Shown here: positions 54,552 to 62,445 of the stretch, piece by piece
Layout of the letters: each line of letters starts with the position of its first letter
How positions within the stretch are numbered: the stretch's first letter is position 1
Assembly (NCBI GenBank): GCA_016787085.1
Contig: JAEUVJ010000034.1
Location: 120,884 to 184,883, forward strand
Length of the DNA: 64,000 nucleotides
Source: Chitinophagaceae bacterium
Lineage (GTDB): Bacteria; Bacteroidota; Bacteroidia; Chitinophagales; Chitinophagaceae
Direction: 5' to 3'
Notes under the pieces: model-generated
What the model was told of the DNA's origin: nothing
Databases searched by the model: none
What the model saw: only the letters and a program-made list of their open reading frames with translations
Translations under genes and position numbers: made by a program

Positions 54552-54895
54552 TTCTCCTGGCTGGTCTTCACAATTTTGGTCAGGATATTTATGATGTGTT
54601 CAATAGCATTCAGATAAGAAGAATAATCGAGATCAACCAGTTTGCTTTTATCTAAAAGACGAAGCCAGTATCTTGTTTCTCTTGCTTCTTTTGAAGCGAT
54701 GGACATTTTTGAAATAAAATCCTTTCTTGATTGTGCTGCGATTGCTTCTTCAATATTTGCGCCAATGCTTGTGCCGCTCCTTAATAATTGTTTAGATAAT
54801 ACATACTCGTTTTTCTGAACAAGAAGTTTATACAGGCTAATTACCTGAATTGAAAAATCAAATGAAAGTTCCTGTATTTTGTTGTCAGATTTCAC
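54548..54895 (-). CDS. Four-helix-bundle (S23/IVS-type) protein
   Basis: 115 residues, GTG start. The pattern SFDFSIQVISLYKLLVQKNEYVLSKQLLRSGTSIGANIEEAIAAQSRKDFISKMSIASKEARETRYWLRLL is typical of the four-helix-bundle family first known from 23S rRNA intervening sequences. It is AT-rich and lies wholly between preA and preT, flanked by A/T-rich inverted repeats. It has no apparent role in pyrimidine use. Confidence 0.92.
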   Translation of the reverse strand: MKSDNKIQELSFDFSIQVISLYKLLVQKNEYVLSKQLLRSGTSIGANIEEAIAAQSRKDFISKMSIASKEARETRYWLRLLDKSKLVDLDYSSYLNAIEHIINILTKIVKTSQEN

Positions 54896-54938
54896 TTAAA
54901 ACCAATCATTCAAAATTTAAAATAAATAATTCAAAATA
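54896..54938. repeat. Right inverted-repeat arm of the four-helix-bundle cassette
   Basis: Made of TTCAAAATTTAAAAT words complementary to the left arm. It contains the preT stop codon and supplies its last codons (NYLF). Confidence 0.65.
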
Positions 54939-56266
54939 GCCCTGGCTCCATCTTTCCCAGCCTGTACCGCATCTACCACCTCTTTACCGCCGTTCACCGC
55001 ATCACCACCGGCAAATACGCCTTTGATATTCGTTGCACAGTTCTCATTAATCACGATCTTTCCGTTCTTATTATCGAGTTTGTATTTTTTTACCAGCTTT
55101 TCAAACGGCACCTGTCCTGCCGCTTTGATGACCATGTCCACATCCAGGGTAAAGGTCTCTCCGGTATCAACAGGGGAGCGGCGGCCCGAAGCATCCGGTT
55201 CACCCAGTGTCATTTTGCTGCAGACGAGTTGCTTTACTTTTCCCTGAGAGCCTTTTAATTTTTTCGGCGCTGCCAGCCAGACGATCTCACAGCCGTCGAG
55301 CATGGCTATATCGAGTTCCGCCTGTGTGCAGGGTTTTTCTGCTTCTGTCCGGCGGTACACCATTGTCACTTCTTTTGCTCCTAATCGTTTGGCCTGTGTG
55401 GCGGCATCAATGGCTGTCATGCCCATACCGATCACCGCTACCTTGTCGCCGACCGGTACTGACGGATAGCCTTTGGAACGTATATCATAGATAAAGGAGA
55501 TCGCATCCACCACACCCTCCAGTTTTTCGCCGGGAATATCTAATTGTCTCGCCACACCCACACCCATACCGAGATAGACTGCATCAAATTCCTTTTTCAG
55601 TTGAGCCAGTGTAATGTCTTTACCCAGTTCCTGGTTGTATTTTATTTCAATGCCGCCAATAGCAGTGATATAGTTCACTTCATCTTCGCAGAACTGCGGG
55701 GTCACTTTATACGCAGCAATACCGTAGGTCATCAGTCCGCCGCCTTTGCTCTCTTTCTCAAAGATGGTAACATCAATTCCTTCTCTTGAGAGAACATGAG
55801 CACAGCTTAAACCGGCGGGGCCTGCACCAACGATCGCAACCTTTTTACCCCCAGCCCCTGAAGGGGAGTTTTTACGTTCAAACAGTTGCCAGTTTTCTTT
55901 CATGGCTTTTTCCGTGCTGTATCGTTGGAGCTTTGCTATTGGAATGGGAGGTTCGTGCAGTAGATTGAATACACAGCTTCCCTCGCAAAGTTTTTCAACA
56001 GGGCAAACCTTGCTGCAACCTGCGCCCATGATGTTAGAAGAAAAGATGGTATGGGCAGAGCCTTTTACATTATCCGTTACGATCTGTTTGATGAACTTGG
56101 GCACATCAATATGCGTAGGACAGGACTTGGTACAGGGAGCATCATAACAGAACAGGCAACGGCTGGCTTCCACCTGCGCTGCTGTTTTATTTTCAAACGG
56201 CGGGTGAATGTCGGCGAAGTTGGTTTCGTATTGTTCTTTGGTTAGCCTGTTATTTTTTATTGGCAT
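54917..56266 (-). CDS. preT: Dihydropyrimidine dehydrogenase subunit PreT, NAD-binding flavoprotein
   Basis: 449 residues. N-terminal cysteines (CLFCYDAPCTKSCPTHIDVPKFI, and CSKVCPVEKLCEGSCVF) hold Fe-S clusters. FAD is bound at VAIVGAGPAGLSCAHVLSREG; NAD(P)H at VAVIGMGMTAIDAATQAKRLG. It passes electrons to PreA. Around residues 131-141 (NSPSGAGGKK) the coding sequence contains a CCCCAGCCCCTGAAGGGGAG repeat in frame, between two conserved segments, which makes a loop insertion likely. Confidence 0.95.
   Translation of the reverse strand: MPIKNNRLTKEQYETNFADIHPPFENKTAAQVEASRCLFCYDAPCTKSCPTHIDVPKFIKQIVTDNVKGSAHTIFSSNIMGAGCSKVCPVEKLCEGSCVFNLLHEPPIPIAKLQRYSTEKAMKENWQLFERKNSPSGAGGKKVAIVGAGPAGLSCAHVLSREGIDVTIFEKESKGGGLMTYGIAAYKVTPQFCEDEVNYITAIGGIEIKYNQELGKDITLAQLKKEFDAVYLGMGVGVARQLDIPGEKLEGVVDAISFIYDIRSKGYPSVPVGDKVAVIGMGMTAIDAATQAKRLGAKEVTMVYRRTEAEKPCTQAELDIAMLDGCEIVWLAAPKKLKGSQGKVKQLVCSKMTLGEPDASGRRSPVDTGETFTLDVDMVIKAAGQVPFEKLVKKYKLDNKNGKIVINENCATNIKGVFAGGDAVNGGKEVVDAVQAGKDGARAILNYLF
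55848..55875. repeat. CCCCTGAAGGGG hairpin repeat inside preT
   Basis: The element ACCCCCAGCCCCTGAAGGGG lies in frame and encodes NSPSGAGGKK. Related elements are at 60811 and 60905. Confidence 0.65.
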
Positions 56267-56275
56267 AAAAAATCT

Positions 56276-56320
56276 TTTTGAACACGGATGACACGGATGT
56301 ATAGATTTTTACGGATTTTT
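56276..56320. repeat. Left ATCCGTG-word arm of the GxxExxY cassette
   Basis: GAACACGGATGACACGGAT, then ACGGATTTTT up to the stop codon of the nested gene. It pairs with the right arm at 56736-56778. Confidence 0.75.
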
Positions 56321-56726
56321 ATTCTATAGGTCTGATTTTAGTTGTTTGCCAGAATTTTCTGTCATTATCATAAACTTTTCTTCTTACTTCGGGTTTCTTT
56401 CCAAAGTTTAATAATAAGCCAACTTCAATTTCAGTAGCTTTTAAATAATTTATCAATTGGTTTTCGTCTCCCTCATAGAGTTGTTCATTGGTTTTTAGTT
56501 CACAAATCACAACTTCTTCAACTGTCAGATCAGCACTATAGTCACCCACAACATGGCCTTCATAATGAACAAGCACTCTTTTTTCTTTATCAGCCTTGAA
56601 GCCCATTTTGACCAATTCTATAAGCATTGCGTTTTGATATACTTTTTCCAGAAAACCATACCCAAGAGTGTTGTAAACTTTAAAGAAAGCCTTAATGATT
56701 TGTTCAGTTAGTTCTTCGTGTTTCAT
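56319..56726 (-). CDS. GxxExxY protein (PDDEXK-like, TIGR04256 type)
   Basis: 135 residues. The name-giving motif is GFLEKVY at residues 24-30. A PD-(D/E)xK-like site is visible: D66 in YSADLTVEE, then E76 and K78 in VICELKTNEQL, followed by a Q-containing helix (DENQLINYLKATEIEVGLLLNFG). The family is of unknown biological role but has a nuclease-type fold. It is AT-rich and lies wholly between preT and the ureidopropionase gene, tightly framed by the ATCCGTG arms (the left arm abuts its stop; the right begins ten bases past the start). Confidence 0.93.
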   Translation of the reverse strand: MKHEELTEQIIKAFFKVYNTLGYGFLEKVYQNAMLIELVKMGFKADKEKRVLVHYEGHVVGDYSADLTVEEVVICELKTNEQLYEGDENQLINYLKATEIEVGLLLNFGKKPEVRRKVYDNDRKFWQTTKIRPIE

Positions 56727-56735
56727 AATTATTTT

Positions 56736-56778
56736 ACAATCTGTGTAAATCCGTCTATCCGTGTCATCTGTGTTCTGA
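56736..56778. repeat. Right ATCCGTG-word arm of the GxxExxY cassette
   Basis: AATCTGTGTAAATCCGTC, then ATCCGTGTCATCTGTGTTC at the outer end; the latter matches the left arm in reverse with one change. It ends three bases before the next gene's stop. Confidence 0.75.
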
Positions 56779-56780
56779 TT

Positions 56781-57647
56781 CTACAATTCAACCAGCTTTC
56801 CGTATGTCTCAGGGCGGCGATCCCGGAAGAACTGCCACACACTTCTCACTTGCTCTATCATATCAAGGTCAAACTCTGCTACCAGTAACTCATCATTATC
56901 TTCTGAAGCCTGCGCAAAAATTTGCCCTCTCGGATCAACGAAATAAGAAGACCCATAGAACTTGCCGAGATTCCAGGGTTTTTCTGTGCCTACACGATTG
57001 ATACAACCCATGAAATAGCCGTTGGCTGCCGCATGGGCGGGTTGCTCCAGTTTCCATAAATACTGTGATAAGCCTGCCACAGTAGCTGAAGGATTGTAAA
57101 CGATCTCAGCGCCGTTCAGTCCCAGTATCCTTGCTCCATCCGGGAAATGACGGTCATAACAGATATAGACGCCGACCTTTGCATATTTTGTCTGGAAAAC
57201 AGGATACCCGAGATTACCCGGTTTGAAAAAGAATTTTTCCCAGAAACCGGAAGTATGCGGTATATGGTTCTTGCGGTACTTGCCAAGATAAGTTCCATCC
57301 GCATCAATCACCGCAGCCGTATTATACAAAACACCTGCTTGTTCCTTTTCATACACCGGAACGATCATGACCATATTGTACTTCTTTGCGTATGCCTGCA
57401 TTCTTTCAATGGTCGGCCCCGGAACTGTTTCGGCAGACTCATACCATGCTTTATCCTGCCCCGGGCAGAAATAGGGGGTATTGAAAATTTCCTGGAAGCA
57501 AAGTATCTGCACCCCCTTTTTACCGGCTTCTTCAATTAAAGGAATATGTTTCTGTACCATCGCTTCTTTAATTTCTGCGATCGTTCCTTCGCCTTCGGTT
57601 TTAGGAAGCGACATTTGAATGAGACCTGATTTGATGATTCTTGGCAT
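56781..57647 (-). CDS. Beta-ureidopropionase-type carbon-nitrogen hydrolase
   Basis: 288 residues from the ATG at 57647 (MPRIIKSGLIQMSL). Catalytic triad of the nitrilase superfamily: Glu in ILCFQEIFN, Lys in LGKYRKNHIPH, Cys in VGVYICYDRHFPDG. It releases beta-alanine from N-carbamoyl-beta-alanine, the third step of reductive pyrimidine breakdown. The operon position agrees. An extra decayed 5' fragment of this gene lies at 57820-57898. Confidence 0.92.
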   Translation of the reverse strand: MPRIIKSGLIQMSLPKTEGEGTIAEIKEAMVQKHIPLIEEAGKKGVQILCFQEIFNTPYFCPGQDKAWYESAETVPGPTIERMQAYAKKYNMVMIVPVYEKEQAGVLYNTAAVIDADGTYLGKYRKNHIPHTSGFWEKFFFKPGNLGYPVFQTKYAKVGVYICYDRHFPDGARILGLNGAEIVYNPSATVAGLSQYLWKLEQPAHAAANGYFMGCINRVGTEKPWNLGKFYGSSYFVDPRGQIFAQASEDNDELLVAEFDLDMIEQVRSVWQFFRDRRPETYGKLVEL

Positions 57648-57661
57648 AGTTTGTTTTTTTT

Positions 57662-57765
57662 GAACACGGATTGGATAGATCTTCACGGATTTTTTTTATA
57701 ATAGCCGTAATATCTGAGAAACAAAAAATCCGTGTTAATTCCTTTAATCTGTGTAATCCGTGTTC
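57662..57765. repeat. Gene-free ATCCGTG element, copy A
   Basis: It starts GAACACGGATTGGATAGATC and ends GTGTAATCCGTGTTC; inner words AAAAAATCCGTG occur inverted on both sides. It has the same ends as the GxxExxY cassette but encloses no gene. Confidence 0.75.
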
Positions 57766-57770
57766 TTGTT

Positions 57771-57898
57771 TTATACTTTATCGGCCACCTTATTTCCTTT
57801 TATAAATTTACCATATCCTTTATCTCTGCAATAGTTCCTTCGCCTTCTGTTTTAGGGAGGCTCACCTGGATCAGTCCTGATTTGATGATTCTTGGCAT
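57771..57898 (-). pseudogene. Fused remnant of an extra ureidopropionase start and dihydropyrimidinase end
   Basis: The first part reads MPRIIKSGLIQVSLPKTEGE and on to GTIAEIK, as in the intact ureidopropionase but with many synonymous changes. It runs at a short shared GATATGGTA into the end of a dihydropyrimidinase (GKFIKGNKVADKV and a stop, in another frame). It is what is left of a second gene pair after an internal deletion. Confidence 0.8.
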
Positions 57899-57911
57899 AG
57901 TTTATTTTTTT

Positions 57912-57990
57912 GAACACGATGACACGGATTGGATAGATGATCACGGATAAATATCAGTGCAAATCCACATCATCTGTGTTATCCGTGTTC
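57912..57990. repeat. Gene-free ATCCGTG element, copy B
   Basis: Starts GAACACGATGACACGGATTG and ends CATCTGTGTTATCCGTGTTC. 79 bases, shorter than copy A. Confidence 0.75.
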
Positions 57991-57994
57991 CGTT

Positions 57995-59374
57995 TTATAT
58001 TTTATCGGCTACTTTATTTCTCTTTATAAATTTACCATATCCCCGGTCAATTTTACAATGGTTATTCTCAATCGCTACTTTCCCTCTCAGTAAAACCGTT
58101 TTCACTTTACCGGTAAGTTCCCAGCCTTCATACCCACTGTAATCAACATTCATATGATGCGTTTTGGCAGAGATGGTATGCTTTTCACCCGGATCAAAGA
58201 TGACAATATCTGCATCACTTCCCACAGCGATCGTTCCTTTCCGCGGGAACATGCCAAATATCTTTGCCGGGTTGGTGCAGGCTACTTCTACATATTTATT
58301 CAATGTGATCCTGCCTTTATTCACTCCTTCACTGTACAGTAATTCCATGCGGTTCTCAATGGCCGGGTGCCCGTTCGGTATCTTCGAAAAATCATCTTTG
58401 CCCATCAGCTTCTGTTCCCATTTAAAGGGACAGTGATCCGTTGCCACCACCTGTACCAGTCCCTGGTTGATGCCGGCCCATAATGTTTCCTGGTCTTTCT
58501 TCTCCCGAAGGGGAGGGCTCATCACCCATTTGGCGCCGTCTTCTCTTTGGTATAATGATGCATCAATAATTAAATACTGGATACAGGTTTCTACAAATAC
58601 TTTCTGATTCCTTTTGGTAGCATTCCGCACCGCATTTAATGCCCCTTCGCAGGTCAGGTGAACAATGTAGCCGGGGCAACCGGTATAAAAGGTCATGTCA
58701 GTAAATCGTTCTGAGGCTTCTGCTTCGGTTATTTCCGGTTGTGATAAATAATGATACAATGGGGAAAGCTTGCCTTCTGCCCGGTGTTTGGCAACGAGGT
58801 AATCTATCATATCGCCATTGGTGGCATGTACATTGATCAGGCCGCCGCATTTCTTTACTTCTTCCATTAAGCCGATCATCTGCCTGTCGTCAATCATCAA
58901 TGCACCTTTATAGGCCATAAATGTTTTAAAGGAGGTGATACCTTCATTTTCGATCAATCCTTTTATTTCTTTTTTGGTATTGTCGTTAAAATCAGTGACG
59001 GCCATGTGAAAACTGTAATCTCCTACACAATTGCCGTTACTTCTGCCTCTCCATTCGTCCAATGCGGCTTGTAATGAATTACCCTGCTTCTGCAGGATGA
59101 AATCAATAACCATGGTAGTGCCGCCGAATAGTGCAGCCCTTGTTCCTGTTTCATAATTATCGCTGGAGAATGTGCCCATGAATGGCATGTCGAGATGCAC
59201 ATGCGGATCAATACCCCCGGGAAAAACAAGTTTGCCGGAGGCGTCAATTTCTTTACTGGCTTTTACCGATAAATCTTTACCGATCGCTTTTACCGTTTCG
59301 CCTTCAATGAAAATATCGGCGACCTGGTCGGCGTCTGCAGTAATGATCCTTCCGTTTTTAATCAGCAGCGACAT
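57995..59374 (-). CDS. hydA: Dihydropyrimidinase (D-hydantoinase type)
   Basis: 459 residues, the usual length. The metal sites are complete: GGIDPHVHLDMPFMG (HxH), TSFKTFMAYKGALMID with the carboxylated lysine, INVHATNGD, GYIVHLTCEGAL and ATDHCPFKWEQK with the catalytic aspartate. It opens dihydrouracil to N-carbamoyl-beta-alanine. Its start lies inside the end of the transporter gene (17 bases overlap). Confidence 0.95.
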   Translation of the reverse strand: MSLLIKNGRIITADADQVADIFIEGETVKAIGKDLSVKASKEIDASGKLVFPGGIDPHVHLDMPFMGTFSSDNYETGTRAALFGGTTMVIDFILQKQGNSLQAALDEWRGRSNGNCVGDYSFHMAVTDFNDNTKKEIKGLIENEGITSFKTFMAYKGALMIDDRQMIGLMEEVKKCGGLINVHATNGDMIDYLVAKHRAEGKLSPLYHYLSQPEITEAEASERFTDMTFYTGCPGYIVHLTCEGALNAVRNATKRNQKVFVETCIQYLIIDASLYQREDGAKWVMSPPLREKKDQETLWAGINQGLVQVVATDHCPFKWEQKLMGKDDFSKIPNGHPAIENRMELLYSEGVNKGRITLNKYVEVACTNPAKIFGMFPRKGTIAVGSDADIVIFDPGEKHTISAKTHHMNVDYSGYEGWELTGKVKTVLLRGKVAIENNHCKIDRGYGKFIKRNKVADKI

Positions 59375-60875
59375 ACGAAGTTTCTTTGATGGTGGAAATA
59401 GCTGTTTTATACGAACGCATCAATGCGATATAAACAATAGCCGAAATAAAGAACCCGACGAACCACGCATAGTTATACAGGTTAGCTATCCATGCCGGAA
59501 CGGAATCCACGGCTATTATTTTGATCGTGACAAGAAAACCCGGAACGTTAGGCAAAATACCCGCCAGCAGGGCAATGATGGCATGTTTGTTATACCCATT
59601 CGAAAAAGCATATTGGCCTTTATGGCTATACAACTCATCCACATTGAGTGTTTGCCTGCGGATGAAATAATAATCTGCGATCATGATACCGCCGACCGGG
59701 CCCAGCAAACTGGAATAACCCACGAGCCAGGTGAAAATATATCCGGTGGGATCGGCGACCAATTTCCAGGGGAAGATCAGAACGCCAATGATACCGGTGA
59801 TATAGCCGCCCATCCGGAAATCAATTTTCTTAGGTGACAGATGAGAGAAATCATTCGCCGGGCTGACAATGTTTGCAGCAATATTGGTGGCTAATGTTGA
59901 AATAGCCACCGCGATCATAGCGAAGGTTACCATCAGCTTGTTTTCAAATTTTCCGGCCAACTGAACCGGATCCCAGATCGTACTGCCAAAAACGATCATC
60001 GTAGCCGAAGTGACCACCACGCCGATAAAGGCAAACAAGGTCATGGAAGGAGGGAGACCGATGATCTGTCCCCGTATCTGTGCTTTCTGGCTTTTAGCAT
60101 AACGGGTAAAATCGGGGATGTTCAATGATAGTGTGGCCCAGAAACCCACCATACCCGTCAATGCCGGAAAGAAGTAATTCCAGAAAGAGGCGCCCGAAAG
60201 TTTGGAGGGCTGTTCCAAAATAGGTCCTAATCCATTGGCCGCACTGATAGCCCAGAACAGCAATGCTAATGCGGCAACGGGAAGAAAGATCGCTTTGAAC
60301 ACTAACAGCTTCCTGATACTTTCCACGCCGAGATACACGATGAACATATTCAGAAACCAAAAGGCAAGAAAACAGAGAAAGGGAACAATGCCGGGAAATA
60401 ATGTGGTCGTTGATATTTCAGGTAAAGACGGCGACCATACCCTTATCATATAATAGATAGCTGTGCCACCGATCCATGTTTGGATGCCGAACCAGCCACA
60501 GGCAACAATGGCCCTCAGTATAGCGGGTATATTAGCTCCCTTTGTTCCGAAGCTTGCCCTGGCAAACACAGGAAAGGGTATTCCATATTTGGCGCCGGCA
60601 TGTCCATTCAATATCATCGGGATGAGAACGATCGTATTGCCCAGAAAGATAGTGAGTATGGCCTGCCACCAGTTCATACCACCACCGATCAGTGAACTGG
60701 CCAGCATATAGGTAGGGATGCACAGGCTCATGCTGATCCACAGGGCTGCATAGTTCCAGGTTCCCCATTTGCGCCTGGAAGCAGGAATAGGAGCGAGGTC
60801 TTCGTTGATTAAAGCCCCCCTGCCCCCCGAAGGGGGGTTACCGGAGTCTGCGTAATTTGAGTTTTCGCTATCCAT
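59358..60875 (-). CDS. NCS1-family nucleobase:cation symporter
   Basis: 505 residues with twelve hydrophobic helices. NCS1 hallmarks: RKWGTWNYAALWISMSLCIPTYMLASSLIGGGM, AGAKYGIPFPVFARASFGTKGANIPAILRA, and GPVGGIMIADYYFIRR. It probably imports uracil, thymine or a related base. The N-terminal tail includes NPPSGGRGALINED, encoded by a CCCCC...GGGGG hairpin repeat and probably not part of the original protein. Confidence 0.92.
   Translation of the reverse strand: MDSENSNYADSGNPPSGGRGALINEDLAPIPASRRKWGTWNYAALWISMSLCIPTYMLASSLIGGGMNWWQAILTIFLGNTIVLIPMILNGHAGAKYGIPFPVFARASFGTKGANIPAILRAIVACGWFGIQTWIGGTAIYYMIRVWSPSLPEISTTTLFPGIVPFLCFLAFWFLNMFIVYLGVESIRKLLVFKAIFLPVAALALLFWAISAANGLGPILEQPSKLSGASFWNYFFPALTGMVGFWATLSLNIPDFTRYAKSQKAQIRGQIIGLPPSMTLFAFIGVVVTSATMIVFGSTIWDPVQLAGKFENKLMVTFAMIAVAISTLATNIAANIVSPANDFSHLSPKKIDFRMGGYITGIIGVLIFPWKLVADPTGYIFTWLVGYSSLLGPVGGIMIADYYFIRRQTLNVDELYSHKGQYAFSNGYNKHAIIALLAGILPNVPGFLVTIKIIAVDSVPAWIANLYNYAWFVGFFISAIVYIALMRSYKTAISTIKETSYVAAD
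60811..60843. repeat. CCCCCCGAAGGGGGG hairpin repeat in the transporter's N-terminus
   Basis: AAGCCCCCCTGCCCCCCGAA and the following GGGGGGTTA lie in frame and encode NPPSGGRGAL. Related to the repeats at 55848 and 60905. Confidence 0.65.
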
Positions 60876-60904
60876 TCGAAGATTATAAAGTTTAGGGTTC
60901 TAAA

Positions 60905-60935
60905 GTCCCTCCTTTAGGAGGGATTTAGGGAGGTA
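60905..60935. repeat. CCCTCCTTTAGGAGGG hairpin repeat at the aminotransferase 3' end
   Basis: GTCCCTCCTTTAGGAGGGAT followed by TTAGGGAGG. The repeat provides the last codons (TSLNPS) and the stop of the aminotransferase gene. Confidence 0.65.
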
Positions 60936-62266
60936 TCAGCAATTAGGATCGCCTCACTGATGATCGCCAGCCCTTCATCTATCTGCTCTTTGGTTACGAT
61001 CAGTGGCGGTGCAATAAAGATGTAACTCCAGCGCACAAAGGTGTACATGCCCAGTTCTTTGATCTTTGCTGCTACCTTATTCATGACTGCCATCTCATCC
61101 GGTTTGGCATTAAAGGGAGCCATCGGTTCTTTGGTCTTACGGTTCTTCACCAATTCGATACACCCTAACAACCCGGTATTCCTGAAATCACCGATAGACG
61201 GATGTTTTTGTTTTAATTTCTCTACCTGCGCTTCCACATACTTGCCCATTGCTGCTGCATTGGCAATTAAATTCTCATCCTCATAGATATGCAGCATTTC
61301 GAGGGCGGCAGCACAACTAACAGGGTGGGCAGAGTAGGTGAGACCCAGCGCCAATACCGTATCATCATATTTCGCAGCGATCTTATCAGACACCATCAAA
61401 CAGCCAAATGGCAGGTAACCTGATGTAAGCCCCTTTGCCATACAGATCATGTCAGGAATGATACCGTGGTTTTCGAAGCCGAACCATCTGCCCGTTCTGC
61501 CAAAACCACTCATCACTTCATCCATGATCAGCAAAATGCCGTGTTTGTTACAAATTTCTCTTACTGCTTTCAGATAGTCCCCAGGATATTTCAGGCAGCC
61601 GGATGAGCCGGATTCACCTTCCAGCAATATCGCGGCAATATTCCCCGGTCCTTCATAAGCGATCATTCTTTCTAATGAGGCCACCGATTCTTTCAGCAGG
61701 TTCTCCTCCCCATATTCCCAGCGATACAGATAGGGGAGATCGAAATGCACAAAGTTCGGCGCCTGCTGTGCATCCACAGGTAAACGCCGCGGATCGCCAC
61801 TCGCAGAAATAGCGCCAATAGAAGCGCCATGATAGGATTGATAACGGGTCAGTATCTTATGCCGGCCAGTATATAACCTGGCGAGCTTGATACCATTCTC
61901 AATAGAGGTAGCGCCGCAAAGCGTAAAGAAAGCTTTGTTCAGATCGCCGGGGCATATCTCTGATAATTTTTTACCCAGTTCACCACGTACCCTGGTGACA
62001 CAGGACGGCGTTACATAACTTACTTCCTGCATTTGTTTAATGACAGCTTCCGTCACCCGCTGGTTGCCGTGACCAATGTTCACATTCATCAGCCCGGATG
62101 AAAAATCAATATAGCGTTTCCCGTCGTAGTCATAGAGATAAACACCTTCGCCATATTTTACAGCAATGGGATTGGTGCCTTTTTGCTTACTCCACGAAAA
62201 GAGGGTGTAATCCTGGTTGTTTTGGATTATTTCCTGGGATTCGGAGATTGATTTTGTTTGTGACAT
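60914..62266 (-). CDS. Class III aminotransferase, probable beta-alanine:2-oxo acid transaminase
   Basis: 450 residues. Class III signature: ILLIMDEVMSGFGRTGRWFGFENHGIIPDMICMAKGLTSGYLP, where the lysine binds PLP. Other landmarks: GATSIENGIKLARLYTGRHKILTRYQSYHG and LTYSAHPVSCAAALE. The operon position (after ureidopropionase, before MmsA) fits conversion of beta-alanine to malonate semialdehyde. The substrate is inferred from context. Confidence 0.9.
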   Translation of the reverse strand: MSQTKSISESQEIIQNNQDYTLFSWSKQKGTNPIAVKYGEGVYLYDYDGKRYIDFSSGLMNVNIGHGNQRVTEAVIKQMQEVSYVTPSCVTRVRGELGKKLSEICPGDLNKAFFTLCGATSIENGIKLARLYTGRHKILTRYQSYHGASIGAISASGDPRRLPVDAQQAPNFVHFDLPYLYRWEYGEENLLKESVASLERMIAYEGPGNIAAILLEGESGSSGCLKYPGDYLKAVREICNKHGILLIMDEVMSGFGRTGRWFGFENHGIIPDMICMAKGLTSGYLPFGCLMVSDKIAAKYDDTVLALGLTYSAHPVSCAAALEMLHIYEDENLIANAAAMGKYVEAQVEKLKQKHPSIGDFRNTGLLGCIELVKNRKTKEPMAPFNAKPDEMAVMNKVAAKIKELGMYTFVRWSYIFIAPPLIVTKEQIDEGLAIISEAILIADTSLNPS

Positions 62267-62271
62267 TTTAA

Positions 62272-62340
62272 GTTAATTATGAATTATGAGTTCAGAGTTA
62301 TGAATTGATCCTTTCCCATCCATAACTCATAATTCTGATT
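62272..62340. repeat. AACTCATAATTC inverted-repeat element
   Basis: GAATTATGAGTT and AACTCATAATTC lie on either side of GTTATGAATT. It is another word-repeat element in an operon gap. Confidence 0.55.
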
Positions 62341-62356
62341 TTTTCATTCAACATTT

Positions 62357-62443
62357 GTCTGAACCGGGATTTGGGCTGATTAACTGATTTACAGGATTCA
62401 TTTTTCTCATAATCTCAATAATCCTAAAAATCATGGTTCAGAC
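62357..62443. repeat. GTCTGAACC...GGTTCAGAC inverted-repeat element
   Basis: Nine-base perfect inverted ends with ATTTACAGGATT and AATAATCCTAAAAATCAT words inside. It fills the rest of the gap before the dehydrogenase stop. Confidence 0.65.
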
Positions 62444-62445
62444 CA

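Noticed and set aside
57656..57994. Phage or IS attachment site as the cause of the repeats between ureidopropionase and hydA
   Set aside because: No integrase or transposase and no direct target duplications were seen; the structure is explained by ATCCGTG elements plus a gene remnant.
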